Part shown: piece after piece, positions 1 to 12,033 of the stretch
Position numbering within the stretch: position 1 is the stretch's first letter
How the letters are laid out: every line of letters begins with the position of its first letter
Assembly (NCBI GenBank): GCA_027559495.1
Contig: JAMXSV010000026.1
Span: forward strand, 1,240,001-1,304,000
DNA from: Aurifilum marmelostoma
Lineage: Eukaryota; Ascomycota; Sordariomycetes; Diaporthales; Cryphonectriaceae
Length of the DNA: 64,000 nt
Direction: 5' to 3'
Translations under genes and position numbers: made by a program
The notes under the pieces: generated by a model
Database searches by the model: none
Seen by the model: only the letters and a program-made list of their open reading frames with translations
Told to the model about the DNA's origin: nothing

Positions 1-1662
1 GACCAACGATCGACACACCCGCCGCGTATTGGAACCGAACCTCGGACTGTAAACTGTCGTTCCACAATTGAGAGTCAATATGGGATCCACCTCGGGATAT
101 GAAGCCATCTCGACGTCGTGATGCTTAAGAAAACTGTGTCCTCACTGCCTTCCTCAACCCACCCAGACACGGCCCGGGGTTGGTATGAGGGAGAAGGCTT
201 AGTTGTAGAATAATGTCGTCATCATGCATTGTACGGTCTGCGCAAATCTGCCCCCTGGCAACAGACTCTAAGGTTGAAGCTGGTGCCATACAAGACGGCA
301 CAGAGACATCTTCACGAGAAGCGTGTACTTGGTGTGCTCTGTCACGAGAAGACATCAAGAGGATGGTGCTATTTGCAGGACGAACAGCCAGTCTGCGAAC
401 AGCGAGACCTGAACTTTGACTACCATTGTACATCATTGAGCCTTCATTGTTCCTAGAAAGAAATGGATCAATTTGATCTACATGCCCACTCGTGAGAAGG
501 GAAGGAAAAGATATTTTTTATAAAAAAAAAAATTTTTTTAAAAAAAGAGAAGGAAAAAAAAAAAGGAACTAGGCAAGACAGACATCCAACATAGCCAAGT
601 CCTTCTCGAAATATCAGAGAGTGCTAGGAAAGGAGAGTGCAGAGTGCTCGGCTTAGAGACCTCAAGTATACATCAGAACAGAAAGAGAGCTGCGCTGGAG
701 ATACGCGTGGTTCCCAACCTCGCGACAGTCTACCAAGAGGCCTAAGGTCTGGAATGAACTTACTTGCGTAAGTTGCTGTCCTTGTACACAGAGGATAGCA
801 GAGAGGCAGGTCACCAAACGATGGCGTGCTCCAGCTAAGGGAAGTCAAGGCAGGTATTGTTGTTTCGAGGAGGAAATGGCCATCTTGAGGAGAACAAGCA
901 TTTGATAGGGAAGCAATCATGGTAAGTCCAGCGTGCCATATATAAGAGCATACTCGGACAAATTGGGCGTGTTACTAGCCATTGCTCGAGATGATCACAG
1001 GACCAAGAGAGGGTATGATCAGAGTCCATGATACTTGACAGAAGAGAGAAACATCAAAAGAATGCTCAACACTAATTAGCAGTGCCCATCCACTAAGCAG
1101 CAGCCTACCAACAACAGGCGTCATGCTTGCTCTCCCTTGGTCTCGGGGCATCAATGGTCTGTGGGTAATTATCGCCCATCTTTCTCCCTGAAACATCATG
1201 CTCATGCCTCTTTCCCTCACCGCTATAATAACTGCTACCTCCTAGTTTTTATGCGGTGGAAACTTTGTTGGGCAGCAACACATGAGTCAAGACTGAGGCT
1301 ATCATCAGGGCAATTCTGGTGCAGTAGCTCATCAGAAGCTAGAGCGATCACTTGAGTGTCCACGTTTCCATTCCAGATGGTCACGTTCAGATGTCTCGTT
1401 CACAGAAAGTGGGCCAAGTCACCTGAGAACTCAGAAAAAAGCAGAGCAAAGAGAAGAAAGAAAAAGAGAAACAGGGGAAAATTTTATTCTGAAAGGCAGA
1501 GGCGCTTACAGCTTATCCAGGAGACTTACGCAGCTGAACCAACACCAGGGTGATCGATGTCTATCAGTTAAGCACCTGGCGCAGTCGACGAGGCTAGGAA
1601 GATCCCAGGAAGCATCACACTACACTTGGGTCTAGTATCTGGTGGAACAAGACAGGCCGATT
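1..1662. other. Intergenic region, left edge
   Basis: No convincing coding sequence: the open frames here are short, overlap on both strands and carry no recognisable motif. It holds an A/T tract around 513-560 and, at 1483-1488 on the minus strand, an AATAAA hexamer about 175 nt past the amidoligase stop that could be its polyadenylation signal. Confidence 0.6.
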
Positions 1663-3033
1663 TTACCGTCGCAGGAGAACAGCCTGCAGGGCCTGCGCCT
1701 CGTTGCCCAGGCCGAGCATCGCCAGCAGGTCGAGGACGTCGAATTCCGCGTCCAGACCCTGCTTTCTGCGCTCCTCGGCATCACAGCACTTCTTGATGGC
1801 CAGACAAGTGAGAGGGAGAGGGCCCTCACAGGCCCGCTCACAGAGGGCAACCCACAGCCTCGCAAAGGCAATGACCTCGTCGGCGTCCAGGGTCGCGGCG
1901 CACTGACGAAATTCGACGGTCCGCTTCAAGTTGGGCTCAGCGAAGACGGACTCCTCAAAGTTGCCGAAATGATAGGCCAGCCTGTTGGCGACCTTGTACC
2001 CAGCGAGCAGGCGCTGGACGACGCCGACTCGGGTGGCGGATAGGATCTCGGCGACGCATCCGATAGTGGTGGGGGCAGAAGAGGCGGAGGAAGGGTTCTG
2101 GTCATCTGAGGCGCCTCGGTCCCAGGTGAAGTGGGCCGGGTCGATGGGCGGATAACCGCTGAGGGAGCCGCGGGGGATGACACGGTTCTCAACAAACAGA
2201 CACGGGCTGGTGCCGTCGAGCGCGGTGGTGGACTGCTCGGGCTCCACCACGGTGTTCGGCGCCCAGCTGGGGAGCTGCTTCTTAAGCTTCTGCTGGGCCT
2301 CGATCTGCGTCGTGCCCCTGGCGATGTGGCTGAATTTGCGGATGCCCAGGCAGTACTTGTTGGCCAACCGGTGTTGCGGGTGTAGCTGGGCCAGGATGGG
2401 ATCGGCCGCGAACAGGAGGGCCGCGATACGGCGTAAGTCCCTGGTGGCCACTCCGTCGATGCCCTGGCCGACGTGGAAGTGAAGGCCGCAGGTAGGGGTC
2501 GTCAAGGTCCAGTACTTGTTCTTGAGCGCGTTACATACCTTGCGCACCTCCTCGAAGCTCTGCGGGTTGTCAGACCACAGGGCGGGGGAGGTCACCTCGA
2601 CGCTGATCCAGGAAACGCCCTTGTAGGGCTTGGTGATGTCCAAGTTACCTGGGAGGCAGACGGAGTCGTCGCCATCGACCCACCACTTGCTGTACTCGTT
2701 GAAGTTCTCTATCTGATCCGGGTAGAAGACGCCTGTAGCGCTGGGGCCCAGGCCGAGGCCGTTGAGGGTCTGCTGAACATTCTTGGAGGCAATCTTGGCC
2801 CCAAACTCCCACTGCTCGCTGTCGACAAACATCTCACCGTCAGAGCCAGTGGGAGAGGGCATATCGGCCTTGTCGGGAACGACCAGGACCTTTCTGTAGG
2901 TCTGATCAAAGTCCTCATCGTCGAGGGGCAGCTCGTCCAGCCTAGATTCGCTGGTGAAGGCAATGGCGAACTCGAGCTCGACGCCGAAGCTGAACCTACC
3001 TGGGCCGTCGCCCGCATCCGTGGTGGTCGCCAT
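1663..3033 (-). CDS. Putative amidoligase-family enzyme (Amidoligase_2-like)
   Basis: Single-exon gene of 456 residues. The family is a branch of the glutamine synthetase-like COOH-NH2 ligase fold, which forms amide or peptide bonds using ATP; the substrate of fungal members is generally unknown. Seen here: the N-terminal strand FGVELEFAI (residues 16-24) typical of the metal/ATP site, SVEVTSP (about 144-150), GLHFHVG (183-189) with two histidines, and TVEFRQC (372-378), all in the expected order. The length fits fungal members. The start Met is the first in frame and is preceded by a plausible leader. There is no signal peptide or membrane segment, so it is probably cytosolic. Its nearest neighbours do not suggest a pathway. 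A long frame on the opposite strand (2473-3186) is a codon-bias shadow. I am fairly sure of the family; the reaction is inference. Confidence 0.85.
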   Translation of the reverse strand: MATTTDAGDGPGRFSFGVELEFAIAFTSESRLDELPLDDEDFDQTYRKVLVVPDKADMPSPTGSDGEMFVDSEQWEFGAKIASKNVQQTLNGLGLGPSATGVFYPDQIENFNEYSKWWVDGDDSVCLPGNLDITKPYKGVSWISVEVTSPALWSDNPQSFEEVRKVCNALKNKYWTLTTPTCGLHFHVGQGIDGVATRDLRRIAALLFAADPILAQLHPQHRLANKYCLGIRKFSHIARGTTQIEAQQKLKKQLPSWAPNTVVEPEQSTTALDGTSPCLFVENRVIPRGSLSGYPPIDPAHFTWDRGASDDQNPSSASSAPTTIGCVAEILSATRVGVVQRLLAGYKVANRLAYHFGNFEESVFAEPNLKRTVEFRQCAATLDADEVIAFARLWVALCERACEGPLPLTCLAIKKCCDAEERRKQGLDAEFDVLDLLAMLGLGNEAQALQAVLLRR

Positions 3034-6000
3034 GGTGTCTTGTCTGTAGTTGGCGAGCGTTGTTCTTTTGTTAATTCTTGTCTCGCAGCAACGAAACCGA
3101 CGACTTCGGTCTGCAGCAACGTGCGAGATATTGAGCCGTGGGAATCTAGTATACGTTTCTGCATTCTGCTCTTCTTATGTATATAGATCTATGGACACAA
3201 ATCCAGACGGAGTGACTGCTGGACTGTGTAAAATTCACAATGCTGGTTATCAGGGCTCAAGTAAAGTCACTATGTGGAGTTGTATGGGCAATGTCACTAC
3301 ATAGTCTTGACCCAATCAATGGCTTTGTACACTGGGGCTTTCGTCTGAACAAGAGTATTGAGACAGTGTTGCTTGTGATTGGATACAATATAGTTTCAAG
3401 GGCCCTTTGGAGTGGACATGAATCATCTATTGGCAGCAGTATTGGTGAAGACTTCAAGAGGCTGGCCAATTGAATGCTACCAATTGCTAGTAAATCATAT
3501 GCCTGGGCTTAGGTCACTCATATCATTCCCCCCCCCCTTGCAACCCTACCCCCTGGGGTGGACAAATTGGTCGAGTACATTTGTAGTGAATCAATCAGTG
3601 TTGGAAACCTCGTCCCTTGAATTGTTCTTTCCCTGATAAGACCGATTTCATTGCTCTTGCTTCTCTTGCACCACATCAATAGAGGGAAGGAGGGAAGTAG
3701 TTGAGTGCTTACATAATAAATAGAGTGGCTAGCTAATGCTAGCACAGCTAAGTGATTAATTGCTTCACCGCCAGCCTCATTAAAATCCATCAGCGCATTT
3801 CAACTACATCATCACGCATTTTCCCACTTCTGATAAACAAACTTCACTTGGCAAGGAATGACTCGTCAGCGCCAATGACAGCGCGGCTGAGGCGGTCGTC
3901 ACCAAGGTGTCAGGCTCACAGGATAAGCCACGGTACTTACGACCACACTTACTGTCGTGTTCCCCCCCTTTTTTTTTTCCGGCCTTTCTGCATTTGCCCT
4001 CACAACCGCCAAGCCTGAGCAGACGACGAGCATACCCACCCACACCTCTCCCTCCCATGCATTCCCCGGGTCTGGCAGGCAGAGACAAACCCCAAAAGGT
4101 CACTTGAGCGGGGTGGGAGGCAAACATTCCCGAGAGCTGCCACACAAGAAGACGCCTCTGAGACGTGCGCCATGCAGGTACTCATGTCCTACGTAGGTAC
4201 GATTCTGCCGCGGCTCTGTCGATCACCAACCATAAGTCCCATTAGCCCACTGGACGAGGGGTAGACGGTCTCTTGGCCCTCTCGGATCACCCCCCGTCCT
4301 TTCTTGGACGGTGCAGTAGCAGCTTCGTGCAGCATGCCCAGTTTGTTTCAAGAAGGAGGACGAGGGCAAAATGGATGGATGGATGGATATGCGCTCGGGA
4401 ATACGCCGTTGAGTCAGGAGCCCCAGTCCCCGCCACGGAGGCAGATCGGCTTGCGCGGATATCGACGAACCGTGATGGTGTGCAGGACGATCAGGTGGCC
4501 CTCCTCTATCTACGACCTGCCTGCCTGCCCCAAGGACCAGAGGTGATGGACACCTGCAAGAGGAGCATCACTCTATCTGCCATGGCTGCATGAGAACCAG
4601 AGATTACCGGAACGGGCAAACCGTACTCTGGGACCGACCCTCCTGTCTCACATCATCGCGCATGAGCCTCCCCACAGCACCCTGCCAGGCCTGCCACGGA
4701 CCCTCCCTGGACCTTGCTCTCTCATCCTCTCTTTCTCTTGTTCCGTACAAAAATGTCCACCCCATATCATGGGATTTTGTCACACGCGCGCTTTGCGATG
4801 GTTTTTTGCTTCCCTCTTCTCCCAAACCCATCCCATGCCCGGCACATTTAATTTACAAATCGTCACGCTGCACAACACAGTCAAGAAGAGGCTTTCACAC
4901 CGAACCCTGCGACACAATTCTCCATTTTAATTCCTTGATTCGCCCTTTGGATGAAATAGTCCATCAATCTGTCCTAGGCCACAAGCGGAGTCCCATGGTC
5001 ACACACACACACACACACCCATCCCCCACCATGCAGGAGGCCTAATTTGACCAGTTCGCGCCTCATGCGCCTCATGCATCGCTCTCACTCTCCTCTCAAC
5101 CCCCATTCGGAATTTGATGGTGGTCATCACCGTTCAAGCCTCCCACCATTCTCGTCCTCGGCAGGCCACAGCTAAGCTTTGGGGTGGGGGGGGGACAGAT
5201 ATGTGCCAGTGTATCATCCTCCTGGAATGAAAGACGGCACGTGAGTGGTCAGCGTGGCCTCCTGCAAAGCCTGGTGCGGTTCCAGCGCTACCACTTACCA
5301 GTAATAGTAAGGGCAGTAGTAGTAGCCTGTGCCGTGAAGATGGCAATGTGCCGCTCGCCCAGTCACCAGTGAGATCTGAGACACTGCCTACGAGCAGCTG
5401 AGGCTGCGCAAGGCACGCGGCCGACCGAGCTGTGGAATGCTGAGCTTTTTTGCCCTTCTTTTCCAATGTTCTTTTTTCTCTTTTTTTTTTTTTTTTTCAC
5501 ATGAGGCGGTCTTGCCGGTGACTACCGCACTTTTTAGATCCTGCCCACTCCAGCCCAAGGGTTTCAGCTCTCACAAGGCGACCAAGCGGACCCGCTTTGG
5601 GCAAGTTGGAGGCTTGTGAATGAGCACTACGAGCCCTTGGTGGGCTGAGGATGGGTAGCCATGGCGGTGGGATGTCTCTGAGTCTACGAACTACCAGGTC
5701 TAGCAATGTTCGTGATGGCTGATGGTGTGTGCACGCATGTGCATTGCATGCGCGTTCCCGTGGGGCCCAGGGTAGCAACCAGGATGGGTATAAGAAGATC
5801 TGGATGATCAATCTCCCTTCTGTCGTCCCCCTCGAGTCATGGTACCCATCCTGCATTCACTCTATTCATGCTTATTTCAATCCTCATGCCCCTCCTCGTC
5901 CTCTCTTCCTCGAGGACCGGGTAGCTCGTCTTCTTATCTTGTTCCACCCTCGGGGAGAGAAAAAGCATAAGAACGGTGCTGACGAGCTTGTACTTGTCAT

Positions 6001-6331
6001 ATGTGGTACCCCTCCGGTCCCTCCTGACAGATCAAGTGAGCCGGCGAGGCCGGCAGTATCTCATCTTTTCTCTTTCACTCCGGTCTATGGTTGAAAGAGT
6101 TTCGCCTCCCATAACAACACACACACACACACACGAGACGCCAATCCTGCCTGTCATACCGGATGGCTATCGACCTCGCACCGACATTGAGAAGGGCATA
6201 GGATCATCAGCTCATATATATCGGACGGGTCAGCTAGCATACCCACACACAAACACAAGCACAAGCCGTACCACCCACATATACACCATACCACCCCCTT
6301 TCAAATCACACGTTGACCCATTATAATCAAC
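3034..6331. other. Intergenic region
   Basis: No gene that can be supported. The first 700 bases (about 3180-3740) are AT-richer than the surroundings and could be an old repeat remnant, but no terminal repeats were seen. A (AC)n tract lies at 5000-5018 and another at 6116-6134, shortly before the next gene. The frames between 3.9 and 6.3 kb are short, rich in Pro/Ser/Arg and overlap in several frames, as expected of non-coding GC-rich DNA. Confidence 0.55.
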
Positions 6332-7492
6332 ATGCCGAGAACTACAATGCACCACCAGCCGGAGCCTTCACGGCGTGACTCTTGGCCGCCTACTCAGATA
6401 TCCCTATATCAGAGCATCGAGGGCGAAGACACCGACACCAAGATGACCATGGGCCACCACCACCAACAACAACACCATCACCATCACCAACGCCACCACC
6501 ATGAGTCTCTGATCGTCGACGACGATCCCATCAACGCCTTCCTGACACCCACGCCGCTTCTCGACGACGGTGACAGCGACGACGACATGATGGACATGGA
6601 CATGGATATGGACATGGCCTTTGACGCAGGCATCGAGGACCCACAGCGGCCCTCGCCCGCCGTCCGAAGCATCAGCCCTTCCAAGCTCACCGGCGGCCTG
6701 AGGCCACCACCATCACCGAGGACACCAACCCCACCCCACCTCAGGTCAGGCTCCAGGTCGCCACCGTCTCGCAACTCACCCGAGATTGCCACTCCCAGCA
6801 CGGATATGGGAGGCGCCGACGACTACGACGACGACGACGGAGAGGACTACGTCCGCCTCACACCACAGGGCTTCACCCTGGCCGCACCACCCCTCACGCT
6901 CCGCAGCTTTATCTCGCACGGCAGCAAGTCCCGCAAGACGGGCAAGTCCGCTGCCGTGGCCGCCGCCAAGGCGCGAGAGAAGGAGCAGGACCGCGTCGCC
7001 CTGGCCATGGTCCGTGGTGGCTACACGCCCCCAACAACGACCTCCACAGCAGCGGACGACGATGATGATGACGACGACGACGACGACGTTGTCGTAGCGG
7101 GTAACAGTATGTACCTGGCGCCCAGCCCGTCGATTCACCATCACACCACCAGCACCAGCAGGCCCAAGATGACTCCCGCAACCCGCGGCCGCTCGACGAC
7201 CTCGCTAGGACGGCGGCCCGCGCCCACACCGCTCTCGCGTCTCCCCAACAGGCCAAGGAGCTGGTCGGGTGCCAACGATAACCTGTACTACGGGAGCGGC
7301 AGCGGACGTCTCTCTCCGCGGGCCTGGCAGGAGCCGAGCCCCGATGTGTGGAGCATCGAGGAGGATGCCGAGGGCGAGGTGTTGAGCGAGATGGAGGGAG
7401 AGGTGGATGCGCCGGATAGCTTCCGGCGGGCCGTCAAGGCGAGCAAGGGGAAGAGGGTGAGGTTCGCGGCTGTGCGCGAGGAGATCCCTTGA
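6332..7492 (+). CDS. Disordered acidic protein with C-terminal RVxF-like motif
   Basis: Single-exon frame of 386 residues with no known catalytic domain. Nearly all of it is low complexity: a His/Gln-rich stretch near residues 40-57, Met-Asp repeats near 85-95, Pro/Ser-rich segments, and acidic runs including one of about 11 Asp near 245. Two C-terminal stretches look constrained: SPDVWSIEEDAEGE near 339-352, and KGKRVRFAAVREEI at the very end. The latter fits the RVxF docking consensus for protein phosphatase 1 (basic residues, then V-x-F, then acidic residues). Function is unknown; a PP1-interacting or other regulatory role is inference from that motif alone. Codon usage and length of the frame support a real gene. 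The acidic runs are coded by GAC/GAT triplet microsatellites. Confidence 0.75.
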   Translation: MPRTTMHHQPEPSRRDSWPPTQISLYQSIEGEDTDTKMTMGHHHQQQHHHHHQRHHHESLIVDDDPINAFLTPTPLLDDGDSDDDMMDMDMDMDMAFDAGIEDPQRPSPAVRSISPSKLTGGLRPPPSPRTPTPPHLRSGSRSPPSRNSPEIATPSTDMGGADDYDDDDGEDYVRLTPQGFTLAAPPLTLRSFISHGSKSRKTGKSAAVAAAKAREKEQDRVALAMVRGGYTPPTTTSTAADDDDDDDDDDDVVVAGNSMYLAPSPSIHHHTTSTSRPKMTPATRGRSTTSLGRRPAPTPLSRLPNRPRSWSGANDNLYYGSGSGRLSPRAWQEPSPDVWSIEEDAEGEVLSEMEGEVDAPDSFRRAVKASKGKRVRFAAVREEIP

Positions 7493-10400
7493 GGGAGGGG
7501 AAGTTGTAGCAGTTATGGTAATATACGAACACTCAACTAGCATTTTCTGGAGGTGGCGTTTTGTTTTTGCTTACCGCATTGGATCGGTTGGAGGCTGCAT
7601 TTACCCCATTGATTTCTATTTCTTATCTCTCGTTGGATGTGCATTATTATATCGTGGTCTCTGGGAGGCATGGGGGAAATGGGAGATACAGAAGGGCGTT
7701 GCGGGCTGGGAGGCTCTGTCTTGTCATGTCACACGCTATGTTGTATTATCGTCCTCATTTGGTGCCATATGGGCGGCTTTTTGTTTTTCTTTTCTTCTAT
7801 TCTCCGCATCGCATTACATCGCACCGCCCTTTCTCAGGCAAGGCAACAAGAGGCTGGCGGACTGGTGTTATCATTATCATGTCATCACTACAGTTGTGTT
7901 ATTACAATTTGTACTTTATTGTCTTCGTCATATCATACACGGTTTTTTAAGTTCCTCATTTTTAGACGTTCTTGCTCGCGCAAAACACTGTTTGGATGGA
8001 AGGAGGAAGGATAATCAGAACATAGGAACACATCGGATTAGATCTTACTTTGTTTTAGTTCTTTATTGATGCTGCTCTCTTTTTTCGGAATATCTCTGCT
8101 TGCTTAGGGACATACTCTGCATTGTGAGCCATGTTGCTGTATTCAGAACACTATAAATTAAGAAAACAAAAACAGATGGATGTTCCGAAATATCAACTTC
8201 AACAAGTCTCAGTGGTCACAGTCATCGCCCTCCCATTTCTCCCACCTTACACATAGACTCATTCATCAAACCACAATTACCAGATACTAATGCTCAATGA
8301 AACAATGAAGCCTCCTATTCTTGCCGTAAGTATCTGCAGCATCGATCCGCTATTACTAGTTACCTTAACTTATCTCTAGCAAATCGGCGTCCCGGAAAGA
8401 CAGCAGAACAAAGATGAAATGGTCTATGACCGCATCAATGAAGATCAAAGGTCAATAGTATCATGGATCTAGCCACCGATATCATCCCGATACAACCATT
8501 ACGCGCCTCTTATTCTCCTGACATATCTGGAACCAAAGGGTTTGATGGCGTGCAAGGTTTCAGTCCAGCCAGCGATCCTCTTCCGCCCGCGGAACTTCAT
8601 GGCTGAAGTGAAAACAAATCGGAATTACGGCGTTTCTTTCTTTCTTTCTTTCTTTCTTTTCTGGCTCCGGGTCTTGCGAGACATTTGCGCCATAGAAGAC
8701 GAAGAGAGATTGGGTATCCCGACATCCTTCGGTGTAGTCTATACGAGTAGTACTCAAGTCTCTGCACGCCTTCGCGTGGCAATACATCCTATCCAAATTC
8801 GTGTATTCTGTCTGATGGCGCCTCTGACTCGCCAATATTATACTGTGATCACAAGCCTCACGATCTCTGCTCCGAACCAAGTTCGAAGCCCCAGATCCCG
8901 CCACACAAGAGTGGGCTTGCCTTTTCCTTGAAGTTGTCTAGATACATACATCTCCAGCGTCACTTATGCCACACCTTGCGACTTATAGAGTGGGTAAGGC
9001 GGCGGCAGCCCTTCACACAATTCTCCGTGGCGAATATTGACGGATGTGGGCTGTGATCAATACTTCATCCGACGACGCCGCTCTATTTGGAAAACAGGCC
9101 ATTAATAGCAAAGGCCTGATCCGTTCATTACACACTCTCACCTGTGTTATGAAACATTTGACAAGGTAATGATAATAGTACCACCATTCTAGGGGCATTT
9201 CCGTGAGACTAGGCAAACGTGTTCTGTGGGGCCTTGGACAACTTGGCTCTTTGACTACACAGCCATGGTCACTGACATTTGCTGGATAGACAAGGCTTCT
9301 ATTAATTAACTACCTGCATCTACCCGCGTCAAGCTTGATAGATAGATACACAAGCGCAGGATTTGTCATGCACTTGGTGGCACGCAAGTCTACTCTGGGT
9401 AAAAGGTTGCAAGATGCGTAGGGAAACTACAGGCAGGACTTCGACGTTACCTTGATTTTGCCTGGTAGGGTTCACTTCGGTCACAAGCGAGCCTGTCACC
9501 AGGCTCTTGTGCGTGTTTAATCAGGTGTTGATCACTTACAGCTATGACTCCTTCTGTGGTATTATGACTCCCACTCTGTCACACCGAGTTTCCCACCTGC
9601 ACGTCTGCCTATTCATGCACGTTTGTCAAGGATGTGATTGCCACCTGTATTCTCTACTATGTATAAAAAGGTAATGTGAAAAGAGTAACAGGTACATGGC
9701 TGCCTAATGTGCACACTGATATGTGTCTGTTGGTCATGTCCTGAACCTTGAAAGCTTGAGCAACAATTTGCCCTGATGCATGGTTTATTCCCTGACCAGT
9801 ATCGGCCGTGTTCTGGACTAAAGTGAATATTTGTGACATTCCAAAAGTGACAGAACGAAAAACATAGATTCGAAGCAAGCTCTATGTGGATATGCTTGTG
9901 CGTGTGGCAAGTCAATTTTCTTATTTTTTCCTGTTCTTCTGAGCGTAAAGTCGCCCATCGCTTACTTCCCTGGCAGACTGACCACTCCGCCTTGGGGGCC
10001 TGGACACATTCGAGTTTTCTAAACCTCTGCATAAAGATTAGTCGTCTTCATAGTATGTCTAGGATAACTCAGCTTCGAATCCTTTCCGTGTTCTCTGTGG
10101 ACATTGCTTCGGTCCTCGGTTGGCTAGGTGATGGCGATGCCCTTCTTCCTTTGCCATTGCTCAGACCCCTATTCGAGCAGCTACCTTGGTCAGTAATTAT
10201 GCGTAATATCGTCCCATCTACCAATACGGAATCATAACAGAGTGAATCGAGGCTGCAAGAATAATCCTCGGTATGACAAGAACCAGTGTTTTTGGCTACT
10301 TGCCCGCACGCAGACGATGGCTGGCGATGTTTTGGTGAAGCTTCCTCAAAATCATATCGTGGTCGCTCTACGGGGCTTTCCCTTCTTTTTCATTCTTCTT

Positions 10401-11063
10401 CCTACATAAGAAATTGAGAAGAAGAAAAAAAGGAGAGACTGTCTCTACAAATATGATGCTCGGATTCAGAGGTTTTGACAAGGATATCGTTGTCCAGGCA
10501 CGAGATCAAGACTCATCTACAAGGCTTCTGGGAGAGGGTTAGGGCACAGTATGAACAACCACTGTAACCCTGCAGCTGGGGTGCTCTTTCCTCTACTTAG
10601 CTTTAACACCTCATGTGTAAGTGATAAGGAAAGGGCGATTGGCAATGCTCCAATCTGCATCTCAACAGCGACGCTACAAAAGCTGTGGTCTGTCATCTGC
10701 GTCTCAGAAAGGGGAATCGACAATTTTACGGTCGACTGGCGAAGAGCATGTGTCTGTGCACGTGGCCGAAGGAAGGGATGTTGGCAAGTGACGCGCAGCC
10801 CGCTGCGTATTTCCGACCCTTGATTGACAGCTAACAAACAGGCCTCGCTCCCGAGGTCGATCATCTTCCTCGACTGTCCTCCCCCCGCACCGGACAAGGT
10901 TTCAGATCCCCATCCGAACATATCACACAACGTGTCCAGGACGACAGAGGCTGGCATTACTGTACCAGGCGAGAGGAGCACACGACCCACGAGCTTTCTC
11001 ACATATTACTCAGAGCCTTGAAGCTCGACAGTACATCCTCTCCTCTCTCGTTGATTACGCTCA
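7493..11063. other. Intergenic region
   Basis: Contains the 3' flank of the preceding gene, a (TTTC)n tract at 8633-8660, and one candidate small spliced ORF (8290-8472, listed separately). The stretch 9000-10400 is AT-richer and carries only short frames without motifs. The 161-residue minus-strand frame at 10517-11002 shows no family resemblance and was not called. Confidence 0.5.
8290..8472 (+). CDS. Candidate small spliced ORF (42 residues)
   Basis: Speculative. ATG at 8290 opens 12 codons to 8325, followed by a textbook donor GTAAGT. A 54-nt intron (8326-8379) ends in CTCTAG and contains CTTAACTT, a branch-point-like element about 20 nt before the acceptor. The second exon (8380-8472) continues in frame for 30 codons to TAG. 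The product is hydrophilic with no recognisable domain or signal peptide. It could equally be a spliced non-coding RNA or a downstream exon of the 6332 gene's transcript. The reason for listing it is the quality of the splice signals together with frame maintenance; there is no protein-level support. Confidence 0.22.
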
Positions 11064-12002
11064 TTGGCCGGCCCATACTTCTCACACGAGGACAAAGCTG
11101 CTGCCAATATGGGTGCGCACGACCTGGAGGAGACGATGCCGTTCCGGGCCATCACGTTCAACGTGCGCTACGCAAACCCAAGGCCCGTCAAGCACGAGGA
11201 GCTCTGGGAGATCCGCTGCCCCAAGCTCTGCACCCAGCTGCGCTTCGCCGTCGCGGGTCACCCTGCCGCCTTCATCAGCCTGCAGGAGGCGCTGGCCCGG
11301 CAGGTGGACGACGTCCAGGCCGAGATGGGCTCCTCGTGGGCTCACATCGGGGTAGGGCGCGATGATGGCAAGGCTGCGGGCGAGTTCTCTCCCGTCTTCT
11401 ACAAGGTCGACGTGTGGGAGTGCGAGCGCGACAGGACGTACTGGCTGAGCCCAACCCCCGAGAAGCCAGGCTCCCGGGGCTGGGACGCTGTGCTGCCGCG
11501 CATCGTCACCATGGGCCAGTTCCGCCACAGGGTGACGGGCACGCGCGTGGTGGTCCTGAGCACGCACTTTGACCACGTCGGCATCAAGGCCAGGGCCGAG
11601 AGCGCGAACCTCATCCTTCAGCTCACTGACGCCTGGGTCGGCGAGGTCACCGCACAGGGCCACGCAAAACCCCCTGTGTTCCTGGGCGGCGACTTCAACA
11701 GTAAGACGAGCGACCCAGCCTACCAGACCATGACTGCGCCTGACACGGGCATGACCGATATCGCGACGCTGATCCCGGAGAAGGAGCGGTATGGCAACGA
11801 GCTGACCTACAGCTCGTTCGACCAACCGGACCAGGAGCCTAAGCGCATCGATTTCCTGTTTGTCAAAGATACTTCGGCCATCAAGTTCCTCACCTATGGG
11901 GTCCTGGCCAATCGCTTCGACGACGGTGTGTTCTTGTCAGACCACAGGGCCACCATCGCGGATATGGAGATTCCAGTCAGAGGACAGCGCCCCTCCTCCT
12001 AA
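11064..12002 (+). CDS. Endonuclease/exonuclease/phosphatase-fold enzyme
   Basis: Single-exon gene of up to 312 residues (297 if the Met at 11109 is used; the core fold begins only after residue 26, so both are possible). It belongs to the DNase I/Mg-dependent phosphoesterase superfamily. Seen motifs, numbered from 11064: FNVRY (Asn33), the metal-binding LQEA (Glu75), STHFDHVG (His168, Asp170), GGDFNS (Asp210, Asn212), RIDFLFV (Asp263) and SDHRA (Asp293, His294), a full catalytic set in order. Substrates in the superfamily range from DNA to phosphoinositides and other phosphodiesters; nothing here decides which. No signal peptide or membrane anchor is visible, so it is probably intracellular. 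The long minus-strand frame over the same bases is a shadow. High confidence in fold, none in substrate. Confidence 0.9.
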   Translation: MAGPYFSHEDKAAANMGAHDLEETMPFRAITFNVRYANPRPVKHEELWEIRCPKLCTQLRFAVAGHPAAFISLQEALARQVDDVQAEMGSSWAHIGVGRDDGKAAGEFSPVFYKVDVWECERDRTYWLSPTPEKPGSRGWDAVLPRIVTMGQFRHRVTGTRVVVLSTHFDHVGIKARAESANLILQLTDAWVGEVTAQGHAKPPVFLGGDFNSKTSDPAYQTMTAPDTGMTDIATLIPEKERYGNELTYSSFDQPDQEPKRIDFLFVKDTSAIKFLTYGVLANRFDDGVFLSDHRATIADMEIPVRGQRPSS

Positions 12003-12033
12003 ACCTCCTCTCAGATGGGCCGATTGGTGCGTC

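Noticed and set aside
2473..3186. 237-codon plus-strand frame opposite the amidoligase
   Set aside because: It is the antisense of a gene with strong third-position GC bias; it has no motifs, while the minus-strand frame carries the full amidoligase motif set.
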